A stretch of DNA of 5,761 bases from an uncultured bacterium (lineage in GTDB: Bacteria; Actinomycetota; Coriobacteriia; Coriobacteriales; Coriobacteriaceae), in assembly GCA_905216175.1 (NCBI GenBank), contig CAJMSV010000107.1:1-5761 (forward strand). The letters are read 5' to 3'. The position numbers and the translations under genes were made by a program. Under the pieces are notes generated by a model that made no database searches, was not told the DNA's origin, and saw nothing but the letters and a program-made list of their open reading frames with translations. Of this stretch, positions 1 through 5,544 are shown in pieces. Every line of letters begins with the position of its first letter. Positions within the stretch are counted from its first letter, which is position 1.

Positions 1-1065
1 TACGCATTCCGCGATCCGCCCGGCATTCGCCCGCTTGTACTGGGCAAGCTGGTGGACGAGGGCCTGGACCAGACCGATGCCGCATCCGATTCGCAGCTGC
101 CGTCGCAGGACGGCGCCGCGACGGTCGACGCCACCACCCATGTCACCCGCGCCGGCGGCTGGGTCGTCGCCTCCGAGACCTGCGCACTCGATATCGTGGG
201 CGCCGAGTATGTCCGTGATGTCCGTCCCGGTGAGATTTTGCGTATCAGCGCCGAGGGCCTTGTGTCCGAGCAGGGCGTGCCTGCCGCCGAAGAGCCTGCT
301 AACTGCATCTTTGAGCAGGTCTACTTCGCCCGCCCCGATTCCATCATGAACGGCAAGAGCGTCTACGCCTGCCGTTATGACATGGGTCGTCAGCTGGCAC
401 ATGAGGAGCCCGTCGAGGCCGACCTAGTCATCGGCGTGCCCGACTCCGGCCTGCCGCCCGCGGAGGGCTATTCGCACGAGAGCGGCATTCCCTTTGGCGA
501 GGGCCTCATCAAGAACCGCTACGTGGGACGCACGTTTATCGAGCCCACGCAGGAGCTGCGTGCCATGGGCGTGCGCATGAAGCTCAACCCGCTGCGTGAC
601 AACATCGAGGGCAAGCGCCTGGTCGTCATCGACGACTCCATCGTCCGCGGCACCACCATGGTGCAGCTCGTCAAGATGCTGCGCAACGCCGGCGCCAAGG
701 AGATTCACATCCGCATCAACTCGCCCGAGGTCATCTGGCCGTGCTTCTACGGTATCGATACCGACGTGCAGTCGCAGCTTATCAGCGCCAACAAGACGGT
801 CGATGAGATCTGCGAGTACATCGGCGCCGATTCGCTGGCCTTCCTTTCGGTCGAGGGCCTGCTGAAGGTTATGCCCAAGGGCGGTTACTGCGATGCGTGC
901 TTTACCGGACGCTACCCCGTGGCGATTCCCGAGAGCTTTGGCCGCGACAAGTTCATGGAGGGCTTTAAGCCCCGCAACCTGGACAAGCCGCTGCACTTTG
1001 ACGACGACGCCGTGGTCGAGAAATACGACGACCGCAGCTGGGAAGAGGAGCACGGCGAGGCCTAA
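1..1065 (+). CDS. purF: Amidophosphoribosyltransferase PurF, 5' end missing
   Basis: This enzyme makes 5-phosphoribosylamine from PRPP and glutamine, the first committed step of purine synthesis in the cytoplasm. The reading frame is open from base 1 and gives 354 residues. The N-terminal glutaminase part, with its catalytic cysteine and roughly 170-180 residues, lies outside the window. Visible motifs, numbered from base 1, are RDPPGIRPL (4-12) and ASETCALD (57-64) of the glutaminase domain. The phosphoribosyltransferase domain shows VIGVPDSG (143-150), GEGLIKNRYVGRTF (166-179) and the PRPP loop VVIDDSIVRGTT (208-219). Cysteines 102, 248, 297 and 300 sit where Bacillus-type PurF binds its 4Fe-4S cluster. 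About 33 extra residues, rich in D, A, S and T, separate GIRPLVLGK from WVVASE. No in-frame stop is present. Family assignment is secure; the true start cannot be seen. Confidence 0.97.
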   Translation, partial: YAFRDPPGIRPLVLGKLVDEGLDQTDAASDSQLPSQDGAATVDATTHVTRAGGWVVASETCALDIVGAEYVRDVRPGEILRISAEGLVSEQGVPAAEEPANCIFEQVYFARPDSIMNGKSVYACRYDMGRQLAHEEPVEADLVIGVPDSGLPPAEGYSHESGIPFGEGLIKNRYVGRTFIEPTQELRAMGVRMKLNPLRDNIEGKRLVVIDDSIVRGTTMVQLVKMLRNAGAKEIHIRINSPEVIWPCFYGIDTDVQSQLISANKTVDEICEYIGADSLAFLSVEGLLKVMPKGGYCDACFTGRYPVAIPESFGRDKFMEGFKPRNLDKPLHFDDDAVVEKYDDRSWEEEHGEA

Positions 1066-1110
1066 AACCTGCCATGTGGGGACAGGTTTATTTTGGTAGG
1101 TTTTACCTGC
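1065..1110 (+). repeat. Small REP-like hairpin element after purF
   Basis: AAACCTG (1065-1071) and CAGGTTT (1083-1089) form a 7-bp stem around an 11-base loop, followed by ATTTT. Next to it GTAGGT (1096-1101) and ACCTGC (1105-1110) can form a second small stem with one G-T pair. The string tggggacaggtttattttgg (1077-1096) resembles short intergenic repeats that I remember from many genomes, some linked to REP-associated (Y1) transposases. It could act as a weak terminator, but the stem is short and purM follows, so read-through is likely. Function is unproven. Confidence 0.35.
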
Positions 1111-1117
1111 TGTTTTG

Positions 1118-1145
1118 TTGATATGACGGCGTGTGCTGTTATGGC
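1118..1145 (+). promoter_or_regulatory. Weak candidate promoter for purM-purN
   Basis: TTGATA (1118-1123) matches five of six bases of a vegetative -35 box. After 16 bases comes TATGGC (1140-1145), a poor -10 (three of six) but preceded by TG one base upstream (1137-1138), as in extended -10 promoters. It would leave a leader of about 70 bases before purM. The 157-base gap after purF makes an internal promoter plausible. The weak -10 keeps confidence low, and purM may simply be read from the purF transcript. Confidence 0.3.
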
Positions 1146-1222
1146 GCGCGCCGAAATGAACGCAACTATGAGCACCGTTTGGCGCCCGCGCGGCGTCACG
1201 GTAGTGGGAGAGGAAGGCTCAG

Positions 1223-2326
1223 ATGAGCGACAGCAAGCATGTGACGTATGAGGACGCCGGCGTCGATACCGCCGAGGGCGGCCGCGCCGTCGACGCTATT
1301 AAGCAGATGGTCAAGGACACCAACCGCCCCGAGGTTATCGGCGGCATCGGCGGCTTTGGTGGCCTGTTCTCGGCTGCCGCGCATAAGGATATGGAAGACC
1401 CGATCCTGATCAGCGGCACCGACGGCGTGGGCACCAAGCTCGTGCTCGCCCAGATTATGGACCGTCACGAGACGGTGGGCCAGGACCTGGTCGCCATGTG
1501 CGTCAATGACATTTTGGCTTCGGGCGCCGAGCCGCTGTTCTTCCTGGATTACGTTGCCATCGGTCACATTGAGGCCGAGCACATGGCAAAGATCATCAAG
1601 GGCGTGGCCGACGGCTGTAAGCTCGCGGACTGCGCGCTCGTGGGCGGCGAGATGGCCGAGCACCCGGGCGTCATGGCTCCCGCCGAATACGACCTCGCCG
1701 GCTATACCAAGGCTGATGTCGATCGTCCCAAGATGCTCGCCCCTGCGAACGTTCGCCCCGGCGATGTGATCCTGGGCCTGCCCTCCACCGGCGTGCACTC
1801 CAACGGCTACTCGCTCGTGCGCAAGGTTATCGGTGTCGACGGCATCAAGCCGGGCACGCCCGAGGCCGCCGCTAAGGCCGAGGAGCTAAGCCGTCCGCTC
1901 GAGGAGCTCGGCGGTGCTTCGCTGGCCGACGCCCTGCTGGCTCCCACGCGCATCTACGTCAAGCCGATTCTGGAGCTGCTGCGCAATGGCGCCAACGTTC
2001 ATGCCATTGCCCACATCACCGGCGGCGGTATTACCGAGAACCTCAACCGCGCGCTCGCCGACGACGTCGATGCCGTGGTCACCCGCAACGGCGCCCAGAT
2101 GGGCTGGGATGTTCCGCCCGTCATCACCTACGTGTCGCGTCAGGCCGAGCTCGCGCCCAACGAGGCATGCAAGACCTTCAACATGGGCGTCGGCCTGTGC
2201 CTGATCGTCGCCCCCGAGGACGAGGCTGCCGTGACCGAGGCTCTGGTCGCGCTAGGCGAGAAGCCGTTCCGCGTGGGCGAGTGCGTCGAGGGCTCCGGTA
2301 AGGTCGTGTACTCCGATGAGCGCTAA
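1223..2326 (+). CDS. purM: Phosphoribosylformylglycinamidine cyclo-ligase (AIR synthetase) PurM
   Basis: PurM closes the imidazole ring: it converts FGAM plus ATP into 5-aminoimidazole ribonucleotide, the fifth step of purine synthesis. The protein has 367 residues, slightly longer than the usual 340-350. The ATP-binding half holds YEDAGVD (9-15), GGFGGLF (43-49), SGTDGVGTKL (64-73), CVNDILASGAEPLFFLDY (93-110) and GGEMAEHPG (141-149). The second half holds GLPSTGVHSNGYSLVR (185-200), APTRIYVKP (240-248), HITGGGITENL (264-274) and FNMGVGL (319-325). These are the conserved signatures of the PurM/SelD/HypE-type fold. The start is well fixed: an in-frame TAG lies at 1202-1204, the ATG at 1223 is the only start before the conserved YEDAG motif, and a purine-rich GGGAGAGGAAGG stands at 1206-1217. 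The 3' end overlaps purN by 11 bases. Confidence 0.97.
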   Translation: MSDSKHVTYEDAGVDTAEGGRAVDAIKQMVKDTNRPEVIGGIGGFGGLFSAAAHKDMEDPILISGTDGVGTKLVLAQIMDRHETVGQDLVAMCVNDILASGAEPLFFLDYVAIGHIEAEHMAKIIKGVADGCKLADCALVGGEMAEHPGVMAPAEYDLAGYTKADVDRPKMLAPANVRPGDVILGLPSTGVHSNGYSLVRKVIGVDGIKPGTPEAAAKAEELSRPLEELGGASLADALLAPTRIYVKPILELLRNGANVHAIAHITGGGITENLNRALADDVDAVVTRNGAQMGWDVPPVITYVSRQAELAPNEACKTFNMGVGLCLIVAPEDEAAVTEALVALGEKPFRVGECVEGSGKVVYSDER

Positions 2327-3017
2327 CGAGCAGATGGCTGATGCCGAGGGCCTGGGCTTTGTGCCCTATACCCGTCCGACCGGTACCGATACGGCTGAGC
2401 CGCTCAAGATCGGCGTGCTCATCAGCGGTTCGGGTACCAACCTGCAGGCGCTGATCGACCTGATCGCCGTCGGCAAGCTCAACGCCTCGATTGAGCTTGT
2501 GGTGTCGAGCCGTCCTTCGGCCAAGGGCTTGCAGCGCGCCGAGCGTGCGGACATCCAGACACTCACGCTGTCCAAGGATGTCTATGCCGACCCCATCGCG
2601 GCTGACGAGATCATCGCGCATGAGCTGCTCGAGCGCGGCTGCGAGTACGTGGTGATGGCCGGTTACATGCGCATGGTGCACACGCCGCTGCTGGCGGCGT
2701 TCCCCAATCGCGTGGTCAACCTACACCCTGCGCTGCTGCCGAGCTTTACCGGCGCCCATGCGATCGACGATGCGTTTGCTCGCGGCGTCAAGGTAACCGG
2801 CGTGACCGTGCACTTTGCCAACGAGATTTACGACAACGGCCCCATCATCGCCCAGCGTGCGCTGGCTGTCGAGGAGGGCTGGGACGTCGACACGCTCGAG
2901 GAGCACATCCACGCGATCGAGCATGTGCTGTATCCCGAGGTCGTGCAGATGCTCGCCGACGGCCGCGTTCACGTGCTGGAGAGCGGCAAGGTCGCAATTG
3001 ATGCGCCTCGTGGCTAG
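2316..3017 (+). CDS. purN: Phosphoribosylglycinamide formyltransferase PurN
   Basis: PurN transfers a formyl group from 10-formyltetrahydrofolate to GAR, giving FGAR, the third step of purine synthesis. The protein has 233 residues. KIGVLISGSGTNLQALID (31-48) forms the nucleotide-binding start of the fold, and AGYMRM is at 115-120. The active site is intact: Asn135 and His137 in NLHPALLPSF and Asp173 in YDNGPII match the E. coli Asn106, His108 and Asp144 triad. About 30 residues before KIGVLI are extra compared with most family members, which start nearly at this strand. ATG 2334 (residue 7) is another in-frame start, but no start codon lies close to the conserved core, so a longer N-terminus is real whichever start is used. 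I chose 2316 because its 11-base overlap with purM suggests translational coupling; TAAGG at 2299-2303 is a rather distant ribosome site. Confidence 0.95.
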   Translation: MSANEQMADAEGLGFVPYTRPTGTDTAEPLKIGVLISGSGTNLQALIDLIAVGKLNASIELVVSSRPSAKGLQRAERADIQTLTLSKDVYADPIAADEIIAHELLERGCEYVVMAGYMRMVHTPLLAAFPNRVVNLHPALLPSFTGAHAIDDAFARGVKVTGVTVHFANEIYDNGPIIAQRALAVEEGWDVDTLEEHIHAIEHVLYPEVVQMLADGRVHVLESGKVAIDAPRG

Positions 3018-3047
3018 TAGCGCACAGTACAATTTAGCCGAGTAGTC

Positions 3048-3092
3048 AGGGTGGTCATTGGCGCCAAGGCGCAAGTGGCCATCCTTTGTTTT
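3048..3092 (+). terminator. Intrinsic terminator of the purF-purM-purN cluster
   Basis: Bases 3048-3059 pair with 3074-3085, with three G-T pairs. One G-A mismatch (3060/3073) follows, then GCGC (3061-3064) pairs with GCGC (3069-3072) around the tetraloop CAAG. The stem runs directly into TTTGTTTT (3085-3092). It begins 30 bases after the purN stop. This is a textbook Rho-independent layout and ends the purine transcript before the EIIA gene. Confidence 0.85.
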
Positions 3093-3097
3093 AGGTA

Positions 3098-3149
3098 GTC
3101 ACCTGCGACGTTCTTCAGTGACTAGTCGTTAAAGAACGTCGCAGGTGAC
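3098..3149. repeat. Perfect 18-base inverted repeat upstream of the EIIA gene
   Basis: GTCACCTGCGACGTTCTT (3098-3115) is repeated exactly as its reverse complement at 3132-3149, with a 16-base spacer that itself contains the palindrome GACTAGTC (3120-3127). The right arm ends 20 bases before the EIIA start codon. No run of T follows on either strand, so it is not a standard intrinsic terminator. It could be a strong leader hairpin, a protein-binding site, or the remnant of a small mobile repeat. Its function is unknown; its existence is certain from the sequence. Confidence 0.9.
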
Positions 3150-3169
3150 AAGGTGAGAGAGGTGGGCCC

Positions 3170-3634
3170 ATGGCGGATAACGAAGCGCTGTTTACGCCTG
3201 AGCTGGTGTTTTTTGATTGGGAGTGCGCGACGCCGGGTGAGGTGTTTGCGCGACTCGAGGGCGAGCTCGCGCCGCGCGGCTACATTGCCGAGGGTTGGCT
3301 CAACGCCGTCCGCGCGCGCGAGGACGCCTATCCCACGGGTCTCGCTATGCCGGCGGCAAACATCGCCATTCCGCATACCGATCCGGGATTTGTGGCCAAG
3401 CCCTATATCGCGGTGGTAAAGCCCGCCGCACCTGTGACGTTCAACGCTATGGCGGGCATGGGCGCCCCGGTGCCGGCGCAGATCGTCATCAACCTGGGCA
3501 TTGCCGAGCCGGGCGGTCAGGTCGAGGCACTTCAGGCGCTCATGAATATCTTTATGGATGCCGACGCTGCAGCCGATGTACTCGGCCAGACCATGCCGCA
3601 GGGCATGGTCGACGCCATCCGTCGATACTTTTAA
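3170..3634 (+). CDS. Stand-alone PTS EIIA protein (fructose/mannitol/galactitol type)
   Basis: This 154-residue protein is a phosphocarrier domain of the PTS_EIIA type 2 family. Such a domain takes phosphate from HPr and passes it to an EIIB partner for sugar uptake, or acts as a regulator. It has the family layout: FFDWECATPGEVFARLEGELAPRGYI near the start in the first helix region, YPTGLAMP (54-61), and the active-site histidine His69 in NIAIPHTDP (64-72). PYIAVVKPAAPVTF (78-91) and a C-terminal helix LQALMNIFMDADAAADVLG follow. The HTDP motif and the overall look are closest to GatA-like EIIA, so galactitol or a related polyol is possible, but the substrate cannot be read from sequence. 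AGAGAGGTGG at 3155-3164 is a good ribosome site for ATG 3170. No EIIB or EIIC lies in the window, and it stands alone between the purine terminator and a repeat patch. Confidence 0.88.
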   Translation: MADNEALFTPELVFFDWECATPGEVFARLEGELAPRGYIAEGWLNAVRAREDAYPTGLAMPAANIAIPHTDPGFVAKPYIAVVKPAAPVTFNAMAGMGAPVPAQIVINLGIAEPGGQVEALQALMNIFMDADAAADVLGQTMPQGMVDAIRRYF

Positions 3635-3635
3635 G

Positions 3636-3691
3636 GCCGGCACTGGGGACCGTCCCTAACTGCCGGCAGAAAAGGAACGTCCCTAACTGCC
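3636..3691. repeat. Intergenic repeat patch with hairpin and 14-base direct repeat
   Basis: GCCGGCA (3636-3642) pairs with TGCCGGC (3661-3667). Inside, GGGA (3646-3649) can pair with TCCC (3653-3656). CGTCCCTAACTGCC occurs twice exactly, at 3651-3664 and 3678-3691. No T-run follows, so a Rho-independent terminator is unlikely. The TGGGGAC string at 3644-3650 also occurs in the repeat after purF (1077-1083), which suggests dispersed REP-like elements. I recall similar strings in other coriobacterial intergenic regions but cannot check this here. Confidence 0.6.
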
Positions 3692-3712
3692 AACCGCCAG
3701 ACCTATCCCCTT

Positions 3713-3729
3713 TGCACCAAAATGGTGCA
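3713..3729. promoter_or_regulatory. Perfect palindrome TGCACCA-AAA-TGGTGCA, possible operator
   Basis: Two exact 7-base half sites flank AAA. The layout equals the enterobacterial NtrC consensus (TGCACC, five bases, GGTGCA). It lies 91 bases upstream of the foldase start codon, a reasonable place for a regulator site. NtrC works with sigma-54, and I find no sigma-54 promoter (TGGCAC with TTGC) on either strand here, so another dimeric regulator or chance is equally possible. As RNA it would form only a short 7-bp hairpin with a three-base loop. Confidence 0.4.
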
Positions 3730-3772
3730 GATTAACCTGTGTCCCATGCGCCGGGTGTGCCGCGGGGCTGCG

Positions 3773-3784
3773 TTGTGACACAAT
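3773..3784 (+). promoter_or_regulatory. Candidate extended -10 and palindrome TTGTGACACAA
   Basis: TTGTG-A-CACAA (3773-3783) is a perfect 11-base palindrome. It contains TG, one base, then CACAAT (3779-3784), which resembles an extended -10 (four of six bases). A start about seven bases downstream would give a leader of roughly 30 bases before the foldase ATG. No good -35 box is present at 16-18 bases upstream. Either the palindrome is an operator or the promoter relies on the extended -10; both are uncertain. Confidence 0.3.
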
Positions 3785-3819
3785 GGCGTTTGTTCGATTC
3801 GTGATGCGAAAGGCCAAAC

Positions 3820-5043
3820 ATGGCAAATAAGAAAAAGAACCCCGAGGTCGCGCCGACGCCCGAGCAACGGTCCCGCGCCGCCTCCAGCTCTCGCAAGAAG
3901 CAGCGCAAGACCTATGTGTCCAAGACCGTCAAGATTGTCCTGGTGGTCATCGGCGTGCTGGCGATGCTGCTCTCCGTCTCGGCCATGGCGTGCTCCGGCC
4001 TGATGTCGCAGAGCGAAAGCGCCAGCTCGGGCTATAAGCTCACTGGTGGTGTGGCTGCCACTATCAACGGCACCAACCTCACCGAGGACACCGTGACCAA
4101 GCAGATCATGAGCATGCGCACGTCCTACGGCTACACCAAGGACAAGGACTGGGCACAGTACCTGGTCGACAACGACCTCACGCCCAAGAAGTACCGCAAA
4201 CAGCTCATCGACTCCTACGCGCAGCAGATCCTGCTTCAGCAGGCGCAGAAGGAAAACGGCGTGACGGTGTCGGACGACGAGGTCGAGAAGGCTTGGAAGG
4301 ACGCGTGCAAGAGTGCCGGCGGCGCTAAGGCTTTCAAGAAGACCCTTAAGACCTACGGCTACACCGAGGACACCTACAAGGATTCGCTCAAGGAGAGCCT
4401 GGCGCAGCAAAAGCTCAAGGATGCCGTGGCACCCACCAGCAAGCCCAAGGACAGCGAGATTGTCGATTACATCAACGAGAACCTGTCCAACTACAATGAC
4501 GCCCGTCGCTCGTCGAATATTCTGATCAAGGTCGATTCTGACGCTTCCGACGAGGACAAGGCCGCCGCCAAGGCCAAGGCGCAGGAGTGCCTGGACAAGA
4601 TTAACTCCGGCGAGCTGAGCTTTGAGGACGCCGTGAAGCAGTATTCCGACGACACCGGCTCCAAGGACAAGAAGGGCGATGTGGGCTGGGACAAGCTCAC
4701 CACCTTCGTCGACAGCTACCAGGCGGCGCTCGAGGGGCTCAACAAGGGCGATGTGAGCGACGTCGTCGAGTCGACCTATGGTTATCACATCATCAAGTGC
4801 ACCGACTACTTCCATGTCGATAATCAGGTTGATGACATTAAGCAGGTGCCCAAGGACATCAAGAAGTACGTCTCCAACGTTGTGAAGACGCAGGCGGCAA
4901 GCACCGCGTACAGCGAGTGGCTGGAGCAGTACAAGAAGGACGCCGACATCACCGTTAACCCCATGCCCAAGGACGTGCCGTACAACGTTAGCCTGAAGGG
5001 CGTCATCAAGAGTTCGACCGACGATTCGTCGACGACTGAGTAA
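3820..5043 (+). CDS. Membrane-anchored PrsA/SurA-like peptidyl-prolyl isomerase (PpiC type)
   Basis: The protein has 407 residues and should help exported proteins fold on the outer side of the membrane. A lysine- and arginine-rich, probably cytoplasmic, tail (1-38) precedes one hydrophobic segment (about 38-58) ending in SVSAMAC. Cys58 could be a lipid-modified cysteine, but alanine at -3 and the long basic tail make the lipobox poor, so an uncleaved anchor is as likely. A SurA_N-like helical region spans about 75-220. A parvulin domain spans about 228-330, with SSNILIKVD (231-239), LSFEDAVKQYSDD (266-278), KGDVGW (285-290) and STYGYHIIKCTDY (318-330). A charged tail follows. The helical region repeats itself loosely: a YGYT segment at 103-106 and one at 179-182 are each followed by a tyrosine-lysine step and an AQQ-L helix. 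GAAAGG (3808-3813) lies six bases before ATG 3820. yqeY follows after 54 bases. Confidence 0.88.
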   Translation: MANKKKNPEVAPTPEQRSRAASSSRKKQRKTYVSKTVKIVLVVIGVLAMLLSVSAMACSGLMSQSESASSGYKLTGGVAATINGTNLTEDTVTKQIMSMRTSYGYTKDKDWAQYLVDNDLTPKKYRKQLIDSYAQQILLQQAQKENGVTVSDDEVEKAWKDACKSAGGAKAFKKTLKTYGYTEDTYKDSLKESLAQQKLKDAVAPTSKPKDSEIVDYINENLSNYNDARRSSNILIKVDSDASDEDKAAAKAKAQECLDKINSGELSFEDAVKQYSDDTGSKDKKGDVGWDKLTTFVDSYQAALEGLNKGDVSDVVESTYGYHIIKCTDYFHVDNQVDDIKQVPKDIKKYVSNVVKTQAASTAYSEWLEQYKKDADITVNPMPKDVPYNVSLKGVIKSSTDDSSTTE

Positions 5044-5048
5044 TCATG

Positions 5049-5074
5049 GGGCGGTGCCCGCGTGAGTGCCGCCC
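5049..5074 (+). other. Intergenic hairpin between foldase gene and yqeY
   Basis: GGGCGG (5049-5054) pairs with CCGCCC (5069-5074) around a 14-base loop. No T-run follows (ACGCTATTGAGG), so it probably does not end transcription. It may mark an RNA-processing or stability site in a two-gene transcript, or be of no importance. Confidence 0.35.
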
Positions 5075-5082
5075 ACGCTATT

Positions 5083-5090
5083 GAGGAGGA
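5083..5090 (+). promoter_or_regulatory. Strong ribosome binding site that sets the yqeY start
   Basis: GAGGAGGA is close to the ideal Shine-Dalgarno sequence. It lies only one base before ATG 5092 but seven bases before ATG 5098, so 5098 is the better start. The upstream in-frame GTG at 5062 would place this site inside the coding region and is not supported. Confidence 0.8.
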
Positions 5091-5097
5091 TATGCAG

Positions 5098-5541
5098 ATG
5101 ACCAACGAAGAGCTGCAGAAGGAAATGATCGCGGCCATGAAGGCCAAGGACAAGGTTCGCCTGTCTATCATTCGCCAGGTTAAGGCCGAGGTGAAGAACA
5201 TCGAGGTCAACGAGCGTCGCGATGTGACCGAGGAAGACGTCAACAGCATGATCAAGCGTCTGATTAAGCAGACGAGTGAGACGCTGGAGATGTCCATTAA
5301 GGCCGGTACCGACCAGGAGCGTACCGACAACCTGACCGAGCAGGTCAAGATTCTGGAGAGCCTGCTGCCCGCGCAGGTTTCGGGCGAGGAGCTCGAGGAC
5401 CTGATCGAGCAGGTCATCGCCGAGCTGGGCGCGACCTCTAAGAAGCAGATGGGCCAGGTTATGGGCGCACTCGGCAAGGCCACCGGCGGCAACTTCGATA
5501 AGCCGGCAGCAGCAAAGATCGTCGGCGCCAAACTCGCGTAA
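5098..5541 (+). CDS. yqeY: GatB/YqeY domain protein YqeY
   Basis: The product, 147 residues, is a YqeY protein, close to the usual family length of about 150. The family is related to the C-terminal domain of GatB, the tRNA-dependent amidotransferase subunit, and its own cellular role is not established. Signatures in order are AAMKAKDKVRLSIIRQVKAE (12-31), an acidic ERRDVTEEDV (39-48), and MIKRLIKQTSETL (51-63). IKAGTDQERTDNLTEQVKIL (67-86), LLPAQVSGEEL (89-99) and a C-terminal ATSKKQMGQVMGALGKATGG (112-131) complete the fold. The protein is mostly helical and highly charged. The start at 5098 follows from the ribosome site at 5083-5090; ATG 5092 would add two residues. The short gap to the foldase gene and no terminator between them suggest co-transcription. 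In many bacteria yqeY sits near rpsU or dnaG, which is not the case here. Confidence 0.93.
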   Translation: MTNEELQKEMIAAMKAKDKVRLSIIRQVKAEVKNIEVNERRDVTEEDVNSMIKRLIKQTSETLEMSIKAGTDQERTDNLTEQVKILESLLPAQVSGEELEDLIEQVIAELGATSKKQMGQVMGALGKATGGNFDKPAAAKIVGAKLA

Positions 5542-5544
5542 TTT

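Noticed and set aside
424..1053. Long open frame on the minus strand within purF
   Set aside because: It is the complementary shadow of a clear PurF coding region with intact motifs. It has no family resemblance, and GC-rich codon bias produces such frames.
1143..1192. GC-rich complementary stretches GCGCGCGCC and GGCGCCCGCGC in the purM leader as a riboswitch
   Set aside because: They can pair only with a two-base bulge, and strings of G and C pair by chance at this composition. No known purine, THF or PRPP riboswitch core was recognised.
1141..1251. 36-codon open frame MARAEMNATMS... in the purM leader
   Set aside because: It has no ribosome site, no recognisable features, and overlaps the purM start by 29 bases. 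A leader-peptide role cannot be supported from sequence alone.
3028..3033. TACAAT as a -10 box after purN
   Set aside because: No -35 lies at proper spacing; TTGATG at 2998 is 24 bases away. Any transcript from it would run straight into the terminator at 3048-3092.
3703..4815. 370-codon minus-strand frame opposite the foldase gene
   Set aside because: It looks hydrophobic and gene-sized, but it lies opposite a recognisable PpiC protein and follows its codon periodicity. Its leucine, valine and glycine richness is what the reverse of lysine- and aspartate-rich codons gives.
5062..5097. GTG start for yqeY giving 12 extra residues
   Set aside because: The near-perfect ribosome site at 5083-5090 would fall inside the coding region, and ATG 5098 has correct spacing and family-typical length.
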